From contig NZ_FYAS01000016.1 of the NCBI RefSeq assembly GCF_900185715.1, positions 248,001-312,000 on the forward strand: a stretch of DNA of 64,000 nucleotides, in the 5' to 3' direction. The DNA is from Allobosea sp. CS1GBMeth4. Lineage in GTDB: Bacteria; Pseudomonadota; Alphaproteobacteria; Rhizobiales; Beijerinckiaceae. The position numbers and the translations under genes were made by a program. This document shows positions 7,913 to 16,125 of the stretch, in pieces. Position 1 is the first letter of the stretch, and every line of letters begins with the position of its first letter. The notes beneath the pieces were generated by a model, which made no database searches, was not told the origin of the DNA, and saw only the letters and a list, made by a program, of their open reading frames with translations.

Positions 7913-8635
7913 ATGCTGAACCGCTGGCGGCGGCCGGAAGACCGCTATGCAAGGCGCCTGGCGCGGATCGCGCGCTGGGACCGCCCGCTGCGCGGGCGGC
8001 TCGACCGCGCCCGCGCCTGGGCGAACATGCTGCTGGTCGACCACGGCATCTTCCGCCTCGCCTATCTCAACGCCCATCGCGTCACGCCGCAGCTCTGGCG
8101 TGCCGCCCAGCCGGCCCCGACCGACATCGCCTGGTTCGCCCGCCAGGGCGTCAAGACCATCGTCAACCTGCGCGGCGGCCGCGAGCACGGCGCTTGGCCG
8201 CTGCAGAAGGAGGCGTGCGAGCGCCATGGCATCGCCCTGGTCGAGTTCGTGCTGCGCTCGCGCGGCGCGCCCGAGCGCGACACCATCCTCGCCGCGCCGG
8301 CCTTCTTCGACGGGCTGCGGACGCCGGCGCTGGTGCACTGCAAATCCGGCGCCGACCGGGCCGGCTTCTTCGCCGCGCTCTATCTCCTGGTGCACGAGAA
8401 GCGGCCGCTCGCCGAGGCGGTGTCCGAGCTCTCGCTGCGCTACGGCCATTTCCGCTTCGCCAAGACCGGCATCCTCGACGCCTTCTTCGAGGCCTATGCC
8501 CGCGAGGGCGCCAGCAAGGGCACGCCCTTCCTCGACTGGGTCGCGAGGGATTACGATCCCGAACGGCTCGAGCGCGACTTCAAGCCCGGCTTCTTCTCCT
8601 CGCTGCTCGCCGACCGGCTGATCCGGCGCGAATAG
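7913..8635 (+). CDS. Tyrosine/dual-specificity-like phosphatase (Cys-x5-Arg)
   Basis: The 240-residue protein contains the protein tyrosine phosphatase P-loop HCKSGADRAG with Cys143 and Arg149, preceded by 'GVKTIVNLRGGREH', a pattern shared with SIW14-like and other bacterial dual-specificity phosphatases. The N-terminal 60 residues are basic and the C-terminal part ('DWVARDYDPERLERDF') has no known domain I recognise. The start at 7913 (MLNRWRRPED) is preferred over an in-frame upstream ATG. Substrate is unknown; proximity to a polysaccharide flippase hints at a role in envelope polysaccharide control, but this is only context. Confidence 0.8.
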   Translation: MLNRWRRPEDRYARRLARIARWDRPLRGRLDRARAWANMLLVDHGIFRLAYLNAHRVTPQLWRAAQPAPTDIAWFARQGVKTIVNLRGGREHGAWPLQKEACERHGIALVEFVLRSRGAPERDTILAAPAFFDGLRTPALVHCKSGADRAGFFAALYLLVHEKRPLAEAVSELSLRYGHFRFAKTGILDAFFEAYAREGASKGTPFLDWVARDYDPERLERDFKPGFFSSLLADRLIRRE

Positions 8636-8647
8636 CTGGAGCCCGTT

Positions 8648-8741
8648 CCGATCAGCTTGCGGTGCAAGCTGATCGGAAAAACGGTCTCCAAGCTAAAAGT
8701 GAGAGACGGATTCACCGATCAGATTGATCCAATCTGATCGG
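8648..8741. repeat. Two perfect hairpins with related arms
   Basis: The first is a perfect 13-bp stem (CCGATCAGCTTGC at 8648-8660 with its complement at 8664-8676, loop GGT). The second is a perfect 11-bp stem (CCGATCAGATT at 8715-8725 with its complement at 8731-8741, loop GATCC). Both arms share CCGATCAG. They lie between two convergent genes. The first stem is followed by AAAAA, not T residues, so neither is a textbook terminator on the plus strand. Confidence 0.85.
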
Positions 8742-8749
8742 ATCCGGCC

Positions 8750-10090
8750 CTAGCCCAGGGCGGGCCGCTCCGTGCCGATCCCGGTCCAGGTCAGGCGCAG
8801 ATGGAGCAGGACCCGGGCCAGCGAGACCAGTCCGATCGCTGCGAGAAGGGCCGGGGACAGGCTGCCGAAACCCCAGATCACCAGCGCCGCCGCCGCCAGC
8901 GCCAGCGCATTCGCCGTCATCTGGCTGCGCGGGCGCGACGCGAGCGCGCCCATTTCCTGCAATGGCCCCACCAGTGCGCTGCAGCCGTAGAACAGCGCCA
9001 TGATCGCCATCACCTCGCCGAGGCCGCCCCATTTGGTGCCGTCGAGGACGATCTCGTCGGCGCCCATCGCGACGACGGCGATGGCCAGGAACAGCGTCGC
9101 CACGACCGCGACCATGCCCAGCGTCAGAAGGCGCGCCCGCCTCTGGCGGTCGCGGCCCTGCTGCTTGCGCAGATCGCTCATCACCAGCGGGATCGTGACC
9201 GCGCCGAACATCTGCGTCGGCATTTCGAGCAAGCGCGTCGCCAGCGCCACATGCGCCGCCAGCACCGCATTGGTCGCCATCGGCAACGCCAGCAGCGGCG
9301 CCACCGAGAAGCCGAAGGAGAGCAGCGCCGACGGCAGCAGATAGGTCGGCGCGCTCCGCCATTCCCAGCCCGATTCGATCAGCTCGGCCCGGGACCAGCG
9401 CGAAGGATGCATCAGCGGCAGCAACGAACGCCGCCGGCGCCAGGCCACATAGCCCGCGGCGACGGCATGGCCGAAGGCGTCGGCCGCGAACAGGGCCAGT
9501 GCGGTCGGCCCGAGCGGCCAGATCAGCAGGATCATCATGCCGGGCTGGACCAGCGCCTGGACGATGTTGCTGTTGCCGATCGTGGCCAGGTCGCCCTCGG
9601 CCGTCGCTTCCGCCAGGATCAGCCGGATCGCCGCCCGGCTCGCCAGAGAGATCAGGAACAGCGCGCCGAAGCCGCGCAGCAGCCAGCCTTGCGCCGCCGC
9701 GAACAGGATCGCCACCGCCATCGTGCTCAGGACCACGGTGCCCGCGGCGAGCGCGAGCCGGAAGGCCCGTCCGAGGCGCAGCCGGTCGCTGTTCTGGAAG
9801 AAAACGGCCTCGAAGCGCAGCAGCGCCGCGATCGAGACGAAATTCGCCAGCGCCGCGAAGATCGCGAAATCGGCGAAGACCTTGGGCGGACAGAGCGTCG
9901 CCGCCAGCAGCAGGCCCCAGACCGAGAGGAAACGCGCCTGCAGGAAGCGCAGCGCCAGCATCACCCCGGCGCGCAGGCCGGCGCGCCTGGCGAGCGACGA
10001 CAGCACCGACCGCGGTCCGGTCGCTGCCTGCGTCAGGCCGATCAGGTCCTTGGTCAGGCCGACCCTGGTCAAGGCAAGCTGCGCCGCCAT
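8750..10090 (-). CDS. Polysaccharide/lipid-linked oligosaccharide flippase-like membrane protein
   Basis: This product of about 446 residues has roughly a dozen hydrophobic segments and resembles Wzx-like members of the MOP (MATE/polysaccharide exporter) superfamily, including the early 'FADFAIFAALANFVSIAALLRFEAVFFQ' stretch (residues split between two helices). Such proteins flip lipid-linked sugars across the inner membrane. The start is uncertain: 10090 (MAAQLALTRVGL) is chosen because the 56 codons upstream look non-coding and hydrophilic, and an in-frame ATG at 10258 is the alternative. No glycosyltransferase genes lie next to it. Confidence 0.72.
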   Translation of the reverse strand: MAAQLALTRVGLTKDLIGLTQAATGPRSVLSSLARRAGLRAGVMLALRFLQARFLSVWGLLLAATLCPPKVFADFAIFAALANFVSIAALLRFEAVFFQNSDRLRLGRAFRLALAAGTVVLSTMAVAILFAAAQGWLLRGFGALFLISLASRAAIRLILAEATAEGDLATIGNSNIVQALVQPGMMILLIWPLGPTALALFAADAFGHAVAAGYVAWRRRRSLLPLMHPSRWSRAELIESGWEWRSAPTYLLPSALLSFGFSVAPLLALPMATNAVLAAHVALATRLLEMPTQMFGAVTIPLVMSDLRKQQGRDRQRRARLLTLGMVAVVATLFLAIAVVAMGADEIVLDGTKWGGLGEVMAIMALFYGCSALVGPLQEMGALASRPRSQMTANALALAAAALVIWGFGSLSPALLAAIGLVSLARVLLHLRLTWTGIGTERPALG

Positions 10091-10428
10091 ATCCGCGCCC
10101 TCAGCCGGAAGCTCGGTCAGGTCGTCTGCGCCTGCCGGCCGGCCACGGCGCTCACCTGTCGGAATCCCGGCGCGATCGAGCGGATCGATCACGTCACATC
10201 GCTCCGCAGGCAGGAGGCTGCGCCGCTTATGGTTAACGACTGGTAAATCCCTGACCATCCATGGTGTCGCCGATCCGCATCGGTATCGTCCGGCTTATGG
10301 CGGAAAAGTGGCGATTGACGTCATCCGTCAGGGATTAGACTGCGGCCTTACGCCCCTGCCCGTGGGGAAGGATCGCCGTGGCGAGCGGAGCCTCCTGCGT
10401 CCTCTCGGCAGGCCCGACCGGGCTGTGC
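10091..10428. other. 338-bp gap upstream of the flippase gene
   Basis: No convincing gene is seen here. The right side is the end of hutX, which reads in the same direction, so the gap should contain the flippase promoter (minus strand). It holds a TGACGTCA palindrome near 10316-10323. Nothing else can be supported. Confidence 0.5.
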
Positions 10429-10968
10429 TCAGGCGAAGTCGCGCTTCAGGGCCTCGAAGCGGGCCACCTGGTCGGGGAGGAGCTCGCGCTCCGCGTCGCG
10501 GCGGACGAAGACCTTGAACATCGCCTCGCCCGCGCCGTTGAAGAACTGGACCGAGCAGGAGCGGCGGCCGTGGAACTGGCGGTCGACCAGATAGATCGCC
10601 GTGCAGTTGCCGGCCTTGATGTGACCGCCGATCGGGCTGTCGCCATGGATGTTGTAGTAGCCATGGCCGAAGGAGCCGACCGGCAGCGCCCCCTCGCATT
10701 CGAGCACGATGTCGGGCGTGTGCACGATGAAGAGCACCGTGCCCCAGCCGGCGAGCTCGCGCCAGAGTGCTTCGAAGCGCTCGGCCGCGATGAAGCGGCG
10801 CTGCTCCGCGGGGGTCGCTTCCAGCACGGCGAGCGTCGGGACGCCGTGCTCGCGGGCGAGCGCCTCGATCACCCCGTCCGGCTTGGCGGCGAGCGCCGCC
10901 CGGACCTTCTCCATGGCTTCGGCGGACACGGCCGGCAGCGGCGCTTCGGCGAGCGACATGGTGCTCAC
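10429..10968 (-). CDS. hutX: HutX/ChuX-family intracellular heme carrier
   Basis: The 179-residue protein matches the heme utilisation cytosolic carrier family HutX (ChuX-like). Diagnostic segments are 'GTVLFIVHTPDIVLECEGALPVG', here read as two adjoining strands, and 'LVDRQFHGRRSCSVQFFN' with 'GEAMFKVFVRRD'. The family binds heme after import and delivers it to heme-degrading enzymes. It lies 4 bp downstream of hmuQ on the same strand, so the two are probably co-transcribed, and it is divergent from hmuTUV. Confidence 0.93.
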   Translation of the reverse strand: MSTMSLAEAPLPAVSAEAMEKVRAALAAKPDGVIEALAREHGVPTLAVLEATPAEQRRFIAAERFEALWRELAGWGTVLFIVHTPDIVLECEGALPVGSFGHGYYNIHGDSPIGGHIKAGNCTAIYLVDRQFHGRRSCSVQFFNGAGEAMFKVFVRRDAERELLPDQVARFEALKRDFA

Positions 10969-10972
10969 GCCC

Positions 10973-11320
10973 TCACTCGGCCGCCTGCCGCGGCAGATGC
11001 GGATTGCGCTCGGTCAGGATCGTCTCGAAACCCTCGAATTCGGGATGGCCGAGATAGAGCGGCTTCGGCCGCGGCTGCCCGGCATTGCGATGCGAGTCGC
11101 GGAACTGCTCCGATTTGGTCCAGGCGGTGAAGTCCTCCTTCGAGGCCCAGCTCGTATGCGAGGAGTAGAGCGTGTGATCGTCTCTCTCCGGCCCCTTGAG
11201 CAGATGGAAGGCGATGAAACCCTTCATCTCGTCGAGGCGGGTCTTGCGCGAAGACCAGATCGTCTCGAAAGCCTCCTCCTCACCCTTGACGACCTTGAAG
11301 CGGTTCATGGCGATGAACAT
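10973..11320 (-). CDS. hmuQ: Heme-degrading monooxygenase, HmuQ/IsdG-like
   Basis: This is a 115-residue dimeric alpha/beta-barrel (antibiotic biosynthesis monooxygenase fold) protein that resembles HmuQ/HmuD of Bradyrhizobium and relatives. The family opens the heme ring to release iron. Visible features are the N-terminal 'MFIAMNRFKVVKGEEEAFE', the 'GFIAFHLLKGPE' strand and 'YSSHTSWASKEDFTAWTKSE', where the family's haem-contact region lies. The context (hutX downstream, hmuTUV divergent) strongly supports heme rather than antibiotic metabolism. Confidence 0.9.
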   Translation of the reverse strand: MFIAMNRFKVVKGEEEAFETIWSSRKTRLDEMKGFIAFHLLKGPERDDHTLYSSHTSWASKEDFTAWTKSEQFRDSHRNAGQPRPKPLYLGHPEFEGFETILTERNPHLPRQAAE

Positions 11321-11426
11321 GGGAGAATCCTCGGCAGGTCCGGTGTGCGTGATCGCGACTCGCGCCGCTCTTGACCCTCAATAGTAAAGCCGCATATCAC
11401 CGTCAACAACGGCTTGATGATCATTG

Positions 11427-11443
11427 TTTTGAATGATTTCAAA
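11427..11443. promoter_or_regulatory. Candidate Irr/ICE-type iron-control site
   Basis: TTTTGAATGATTTCAAA lies in the 209-bp divergent region between hmuQ and hmuT. It matches 11 of the 14 defined positions of the rhizobial ICE motif (TTTAGAA-N3-TTCTAAA), by eye from memory of that motif. Irr or another iron-responsive regulator acting here could control both transcription units. Confidence 0.5.
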
Positions 11444-11529
11444 CTGAGCCAATACTTTGGAATGACTACGAGGTATGCTGGGCGTCGACCCACGTACAGC
11501 ACGCTCGTCTCACTCTACGAGGGCCGACC

Positions 11530-12504
11530 ATGGGCATTCTGCAAACGCTCGCGCCGTCCTTGCCCGCCGGTCTCGCGGCCAGGCGCCTCGGCCGGGAGAT
11601 CACCGCCGCGGCGCTGCTGTCCTGCCTGGCGGCAGCGGGCCTGATCGGGGTGCCGGAGCGGTTTGGCGGCCTCGTCGCCACCGCCCGGGCCCAGGGCGCG
11701 GAGCGCATCGTCGCCGCCGGCGGCGTCGTCACCGAGGTGCTCTACGCCCTCGGCCGGCAGGACCGCATCGTCGCCGTCGACACGACCAGCCAATGGCCCC
11801 CCGAGGCGCTGAGGGACAAGCCGAATGTCGGCTATCTCCGGGCGCTCTCGGCCGAGGGCGTGCTCTCGCTCAAGCCCTCGCAGGTCGTCGCCGTGGAAGG
11901 CGCCGGCCCGCCCGACGCGCTCGCCCTGATCAAGGAGGCGGGCACGCCGATCACGATGATCCCGGAGGCGCTGACACCGGAGGCCGTCGTCGCGAAGATC
12001 GCCGCGATCGGCAAGGCCGCCGGCGCCGCCGAGCCGGCGCAGCGGCTGGCCGCGACGGTGAAGGGCCGCTTCGACGAGCTGGAGCGGCTGCGCGCCGGCC
12101 TGCCCGGGCACAAGCGCGTCCTCTTCGTGCTGTCCCTGCAGAACGGACGCACCATGGTCGGCGGCAGGAACACGACGGCCGACGCGATCATCGCCCTTGC
12201 CGGCGGCGTCAATGCCGCGAGCGCAGTCGAGGGCTTCAAGCCGATGACCGACGAAGCGATCATCACCGCGGCTCCCGACGTCGTGCTGATGATGCGCCAT
12301 TCCAGCGCCCACAATGCCGGGCCGGACGAGCTCTTCGCCATGCCTGCCTTCTCGCAGACGCCGGCGGCGAAGCGGGGAGCGCTGATCCGCATGGACGGCC
12401 TCTATCTCCTCGGCTTCGGCCCGCGCACGCCGAACGCGGCGCGCGACCTGATGGCCGAGCTCTATCCCGAGGCCGGGGTCGCCCAGCTCTCCGCCGCCAG
12501 ATGA
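11530..12504 (+). CDS. hmuT: HmuT, periplasmic hemin-binding protein
   Basis: This 324-residue class III substrate-binding protein of the heme ABC importer contains the HmuT-type segment 'LYALGRQDRIVAVDTTSQWP' and the 'MPAFSQTPAAKRGALIRMDG' C-terminal lobe. A hydrophobic N-terminal segment (about residues 25-45) looks like a signal or anchor, preceded by a rather long, Arg-containing n-region. It is the first gene of hmuTUV; its stop overlaps the hmuU start (ATGA). Confidence 0.94.
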   Translation: MGILQTLAPSLPAGLAARRLGREITAAALLSCLAAAGLIGVPERFGGLVATARAQGAERIVAAGGVVTEVLYALGRQDRIVAVDTTSQWPPEALRDKPNVGYLRALSAEGVLSLKPSQVVAVEGAGPPDALALIKEAGTPITMIPEALTPEAVVAKIAAIGKAAGAAEPAQRLAATVKGRFDELERLRAGLPGHKRVLFVLSLQNGRTMVGGRNTTADAIIALAGGVNAASAVEGFKPMTDEAIITAAPDVVLMMRHSSAHNAGPDELFAMPAFSQTPAAKRGALIRMDGLYLLGFGPRTPNAARDLMAELYPEAGVAQLSAAR

Positions 12505-13613
12505 CTCTCGCCATGAAGCAGGCGCCGAGCGCGAGCACCGCCGCGCTGGCCGGTCTCGCCGCCGGCCGCCGACGCAAGGGGCTCATGGCCGCGGCGGCCC
12601 TGCTCGGCCTCTGCCTGCTGCTGATGCTGCTCTCGCTCGGTGCCGGCGCCTTCGCGATCGCGCCAGGCCGCGTCGCGGAGATCCTGCTGGCGAAGCTCGG
12701 CTTCGGGGCGGCAGATCTGCTCGACAGCCGCGAGGCGCTGGTCGTGCTCAACATCCGCATGCCGCGCCTCCTGCTCGGCGCTCTGGTCGGGGCCGCGCTC
12801 GCCATCTCCGGCGCGCTGATGCAGGGCCTGTTCCGCAACCCGCTCGCCGACCCCGGCCTGGTCGGCGTCTCCGCCGGCGCCGGTCTCGCCGCCGCCGCGA
12901 CGATCGTGCTCGGCGACCGCCTCCTCTCGGGCTTCGCGACGAAGCTGCCTTTCGCGGTGCTGCCCTTCGGCGCCTTCTTCGGTGGGCTCGTCTCGACGCT
13001 GGCGCTCTATCTGATCGCGACCCGCCAGGGCCGTACTTCGGTCGCGACCATGCTGCTCGCCGGCGTCGCGCTCGGTGCGCTCGCCGGCGCCCTCACCGGC
13101 CTGCTCGCCTTCGTCTCCGACGACCGGCAGTTGCGCGATCTCACCTTCTGGTCGCTCGGCAGCCTCGGCGGCGCGAGCTGGACCAAGCTCTCGGCGGTGG
13201 CGCCGATCGTGCTGCCGCTGCTGCTTGCCGTGCCGCTCCTGGCCCGCGGCCTCAATGCGCTGATGCTCGGCGAGGCCGAGGCCTATCATCTCGGCGTGCC
13301 GGTCCAGCGCATCAAGGCGCTCGCGATCCTGCTCGTCGCGCTCGCGGTCGGCGCCAGCGTCGCCTCGGCGGGCGTGATCGGCTTCGTCGGCATCGTCGTG
13401 CCGCATCTGATCCGCCTCTCGGTCGGCCCCGATCACCGCCTGCTGCTGCCGCTCTCGGCGCTCGGCGGGGCAGCCTTGCTGGCCGGCGCCGACATCGTCG
13501 CCCGCCTCGTCGTCGTCCCGGCCGAGCTGCCGATCGGCATCGTCACCGCCTTCATCGGCGCGCCCTTCTTCCTCTGGCTGCTGCTGCGCCGCGGCCGGAT
13601 CGCGGAGCTCTGA
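12501..13613 (+). CDS. hmuU: HmuU, heme ABC transporter permease
   Basis: The 370-residue BtuC/FecCD-family permease has about ten predicted membrane helices. Family motifs include 'LLGALVGAALAISGALMQGLFRNPLADPGLVGVS' region (conserved G-x-x-Q-x-x-x-NPLADP), 'VSDDRQLRDLTFWSLGSLGG', and the 'GVIGFVGIVVPHLIRL' coupling segment. The start at 12501 overlaps the hmuT stop and is preferred. It moves heme from HmuT to the cytoplasm with HmuV. Confidence 0.95.
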   Translation: MTLAMKQAPSASTAALAGLAAGRRRKGLMAAAALLGLCLLLMLLSLGAGAFAIAPGRVAEILLAKLGFGAADLLDSREALVVLNIRMPRLLLGALVGAALAISGALMQGLFRNPLADPGLVGVSAGAGLAAAATIVLGDRLLSGFATKLPFAVLPFGAFFGGLVSTLALYLIATRQGRTSVATMLLAGVALGALAGALTGLLAFVSDDRQLRDLTFWSLGSLGGASWTKLSAVAPIVLPLLLAVPLLARGLNALMLGEAEAYHLGVPVQRIKALAILLVALAVGASVASAGVIGFVGIVVPHLIRLSVGPDHRLLLPLSALGGAALLAGADIVARLVVVPAELPIGIVTAFIGAPFFLWLLLRRGRIAEL

Positions 13614-13615
13614 GC

Positions 13616-14422
13616 ATGGCGATCCTCGAAGCGGCAGACCTGTCGTTCTCGGTGCGTGGCGGCACTTTGGTCCGCGGCGCCTCGCTCGCGCTGGAGCAGG
13701 GCACGACCACGATCGTGGTCGGCCCCAACGGCGCCGGCAAGTCGACCCTGCTCAGGCTGCTGACCGGCGAGCTTTCGCCCTCGCGGGGCATTGTCCGCAT
13801 GGATGGCGCCGCCCTGGCGCGGATTCCCGCCTGGGAGCTCGCCTGCCGCCGCGCCGTGATGGTCCAGAACCAGCGCCTCGCCTTCCCCTTCAGCGTCTAC
13901 GAGGTCGCGCGCCTCGGGCTCGAAGGCGTCGGCCGCGCGCAGCCGCGCGCCCGCAAGGGTGAGATCGTCGCGCGGGCGCTCGAGACCGCGGGGGTCGTCG
14001 GCCTCGCCGGGCGCCAGTACCAGACCCTCTCCGGCGGCGAACAGCAGCGCGTGCAGTTCGCCAGGGCGCTCTGCCAGCTCGAGGCCGGCCGCAGCTTCGC
14101 CGAGCGCCAGATCCTCTTCCTCGACGAGCCGATCGCCAGTCTCGACCTCTGCCACCAGCTCTCGCTGCTCGATGCCGCCCGCGCCATTGCCGCCGACGGA
14201 GCGGCGGTGCTGATCGTGCTGCACGATCTCAACCTCGCCGTGACCTATGCCGACCGGCTGGTGGTGATGCACGAGGGCGCGATCGTCGCCCAGGGCGAGC
14301 CGTCGACGATCCTCGACGACGATCTCCTGCGCGGCGTCTTCCGGGTCTCGCTCTCCTTCAGCCGCCTGCCGCCGGCCGGCCAGCCCTTCCTGCTGCCGCA
14401 GCAGCATCTTTCGGCACGATAG
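13616..14422 (+). CDS. hmuV: HmuV, heme ABC transporter ATPase
   Basis: The 268-residue ATPase has Walker A GPNGAGKS, signature [17 protein letters not shown], Walker B ILFLDEPIASLD and switch 'VLHDLNLA'. It starts 2 bp after hmuU. The C-terminal extension ('LLRGVFRVSLSFSRLP') is common in heme-importer ATPases. It completes a full ABC heme importer. No TonB-dependent outer-membrane receptor lies in the window, so that part must be encoded elsewhere. Confidence 0.95.
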   Translation: MAILEAADLSFSVRGGTLVRGASLALEQGTTTIVVGPNGAGKSTLLRLLTGELSPSRGIVRMDGAALARIPAWELACRRAVMVQNQRLAFPFSVYEVARLGLEGVGRAQPRARKGEIVARALETAGVVGLAGRQYQTLSGGEQQRVQFARALCQLEAGRSFAERQILFLDEPIASLDLCHQLSLLDAARAIAADGAAVLIVLHDLNLAVTYADRLVVMHEGAIVAQGEPSTILDDDLLRGVFRVSLSFSRLPPAGQPFLLPQQHLSAR

Positions 14423-14538
14423 CGCGGCGGGGCGCGACAACTTTGCGGTTGTGCGCTGCGACGACAGGTCTATAGCGGGCGCTCCGCGCCCTCCCGCCCG
14501 ACCGGGCGAGCGGCGCATCGTCGACCATCGAGCGCACC

Positions 14539-15795
14539 ATGAATCTCCCCACCGACCGGCTCTCCTTCCCGAAGGACCGTCTCCGCGTCCTCCTGCTCGA
14601 GGGCATCAACGATTCCGCCGTGGCCGCGCTGCAGCAGGCCGGCTACACCAACCTGACCCGCCTGCCGAAAGCGCTCGACGAGGCTCAGCTCGTCGCGGCG
14701 ATCGAGAAGACGCACATCCTCGGCATCCGCTCGCGCACCCAGCTGACCGAGCCCGTCTTCGCCGCCGCCAAGCGCCTCTTCGCCGTCGGCTGCTTCTCGG
14801 TCGGCACCAACCAGGTCGATCTCGATGCGGCGCGCCTGCGCGGCATTCCGGTCTTCAACGCCCCCTTCTCCAACACCCGCAGCGTCGCCGAGCTGACCAT
14901 CGGCGAGATCGTCATGCTGCTGCGCCGGATCCCCGACCGCTCGCGCTCGGCCCATGAGGGCGGCTGGGACAAATCGGCCAACGGCTCCTTCGAGGTGCGC
15001 GGCAAGGTGCTCGGCATCGTCGGCTACGGCAATATCGGCAGCCAGCTCTCCAACATCGCCGAGGCGATGGGCATGCGCGTGATCTTTTACGATCACACCG
15101 ATCGCCTGCGCCACGGCAACACCGAGCCGGTCGACAGCCTGAACACCCTGCTCGCGAACAGCGACGTCGTCTCGCTGCACGTTCCGGAGACGCCCGCCAC
15201 GCACGGCATGATCGGCAAGGCCGAGATCGCCGCGATGCGGAAGGGCGCCTATCTCATCAACAATTCGCGCGGCACGGTGGTCGATCTCGATGCCCTCGCC
15301 GAGGCCCTGAAGAGCGGCCATCTCGCCGGCGCAGCGGTCGACGTCTTCCCGAAGGAGCCGGCCTCGAACAGCGAGCGCTTCATCACCCCGCTCCAGGGCC
15401 TGCCCAACGTCATCCTGACCCCGCATATCGGCGGCTCGACGGAGGAGGCGCAGGAGCGCATCGGCGCCGAGGTGGCGCGCAAGCTGGTCGACTATTCCGA
15501 TGTCGGTTCGACCGTCGGCGCGGTGAATTTCCCGCAGGTGCAGTTGCCGGCGCGCCCCGCCGGCACCCGCTTCATCCAGGTCCAGCGCAACGCGCCCGGC
15601 ATGCTGCGCCGCCTCAACGACGTCTTCGCCAGCCGCAACCTCAACATCGCCGCCCAGAATTTCCAGACGGATGGCGAGATCGGCTATGTCGTGATGGAGG
15701 CCGATCCGGTCGGCGAGGTCGCGCGCGAGATCATCGAGGAGATCCGTGCCCTCGACGGCACGATCCGGGCGCGGCTGCTCTACGAGCGCGGGTGA
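14539..15795 (+). CDS. serA: D-3-phosphoglycerate dehydrogenase
   Basis: This enzyme oxidises 3-phosphoglycerate with NAD, the first step of serine synthesis. The 418-residue form is the E. coli type with a C-terminal ACT regulatory domain. Visible are 'AVGCFSVGTNQVDLDAA' in the substrate domain, the nucleotide-binding GYGNIGSQL, the active-site Arg in 'NNSRGTVVD', 'PHIGGSTEEAQERIG', and the ACT domain from about residue 345 ('NAPGMLRRLNDVFASRNLNI'). The start at 14539 (MNLPTDRLSFPKD) fits the family. No leader or riboswitch was recognised upstream. Confidence 0.96.
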   Translation: MNLPTDRLSFPKDRLRVLLLEGINDSAVAALQQAGYTNLTRLPKALDEAQLVAAIEKTHILGIRSRTQLTEPVFAAAKRLFAVGCFSVGTNQVDLDAARLRGIPVFNAPFSNTRSVAELTIGEIVMLLRRIPDRSRSAHEGGWDKSANGSFEVRGKVLGIVGYGNIGSQLSNIAEAMGMRVIFYDHTDRLRHGNTEPVDSLNTLLANSDVVSLHVPETPATHGMIGKAEIAAMRKGAYLINNSRGTVVDLDALAEALKSGHLAGAAVDVFPKEPASNSERFITPLQGLPNVILTPHIGGSTEEAQERIGAEVARKLVDYSDVGSTVGAVNFPQVQLPARPAGTRFIQVQRNAPGMLRRLNDVFASRNLNIAAQNFQTDGEIGYVVMEADPVGEVAREIIEEIRALDGTIRARLLYERG

Positions 15796-15798
15796 GCG

Positions 15799-16125
15799 TC
15801 ACCCGGCCGTCTTCAGCCCGATGATCCCGGCGAGCACGAGCGCGATGCAGGTCAGCCGCATCGCCGTCGCCGGCTCGCCGAAGACGAGGATGCCGACCAG
15901 GACGGAGCCGGCCGCGCCGATCCCGGTCCAGACCGCATAGGCGGTGCCCAGCGGCAGCACGTCGAGCGCCTTGACCAGCAGGACGACGAAGACCACGAGC
16001 AGGACGGCCGAGGCCAGCGCCCAGGGCGGGTCGCGGAACCCGTCCGCCTTCTTCATCGCGAACGCCCAGGCGACGTCGACGGCGCCCGACAGGATCAGCA
16101 TGATCCAGGCCCAGCCCGTCGTCAT
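15799..16125 (-). CDS. Small multidrug resistance (SMR) family exporter, SugE/Gdx-like, with Asp at the coupling site
   Basis: This 108-residue, four-helix SMR protein has 'WAFAMKKADGF' in helix 1, 'PLGTAYAVWTGIGAAGSVLVGILVFGE' across helices 3 and 4 (family motif, split here as GTAYAVWTGIGAAG), and 'CIALVLAGIIGLK' at the end. In this family a helix-1 glutamate binds substrate and protons; here the aligned residue is Asp17 (SGAVDVAW). It resembles the guanidinium exporter (Gdx/SugE) branch more than EmrE, but the substrate is not certain. Its ATG overlaps the azoR stop, so the two are coupled. Confidence 0.85.
   Translation of the reverse strand: MTTGWAWIMLILSGAVDVAWAFAMKKADGFRDPPWALASAVLLVVFVVLLVKALDVLPLGTAYAVWTGIGAAGSVLVGILVFGEPATAMRLTCIALVLAGIIGLKTAG

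Noticed and set aside
8648..8680. 13-bp perfect hairpin followed by AAAAA, considered as a terminator
   Set aside because: On the plus strand the stem is followed by A residues, and on the minus strand no T-tract follows it, so it does not meet the intrinsic-terminator pattern.
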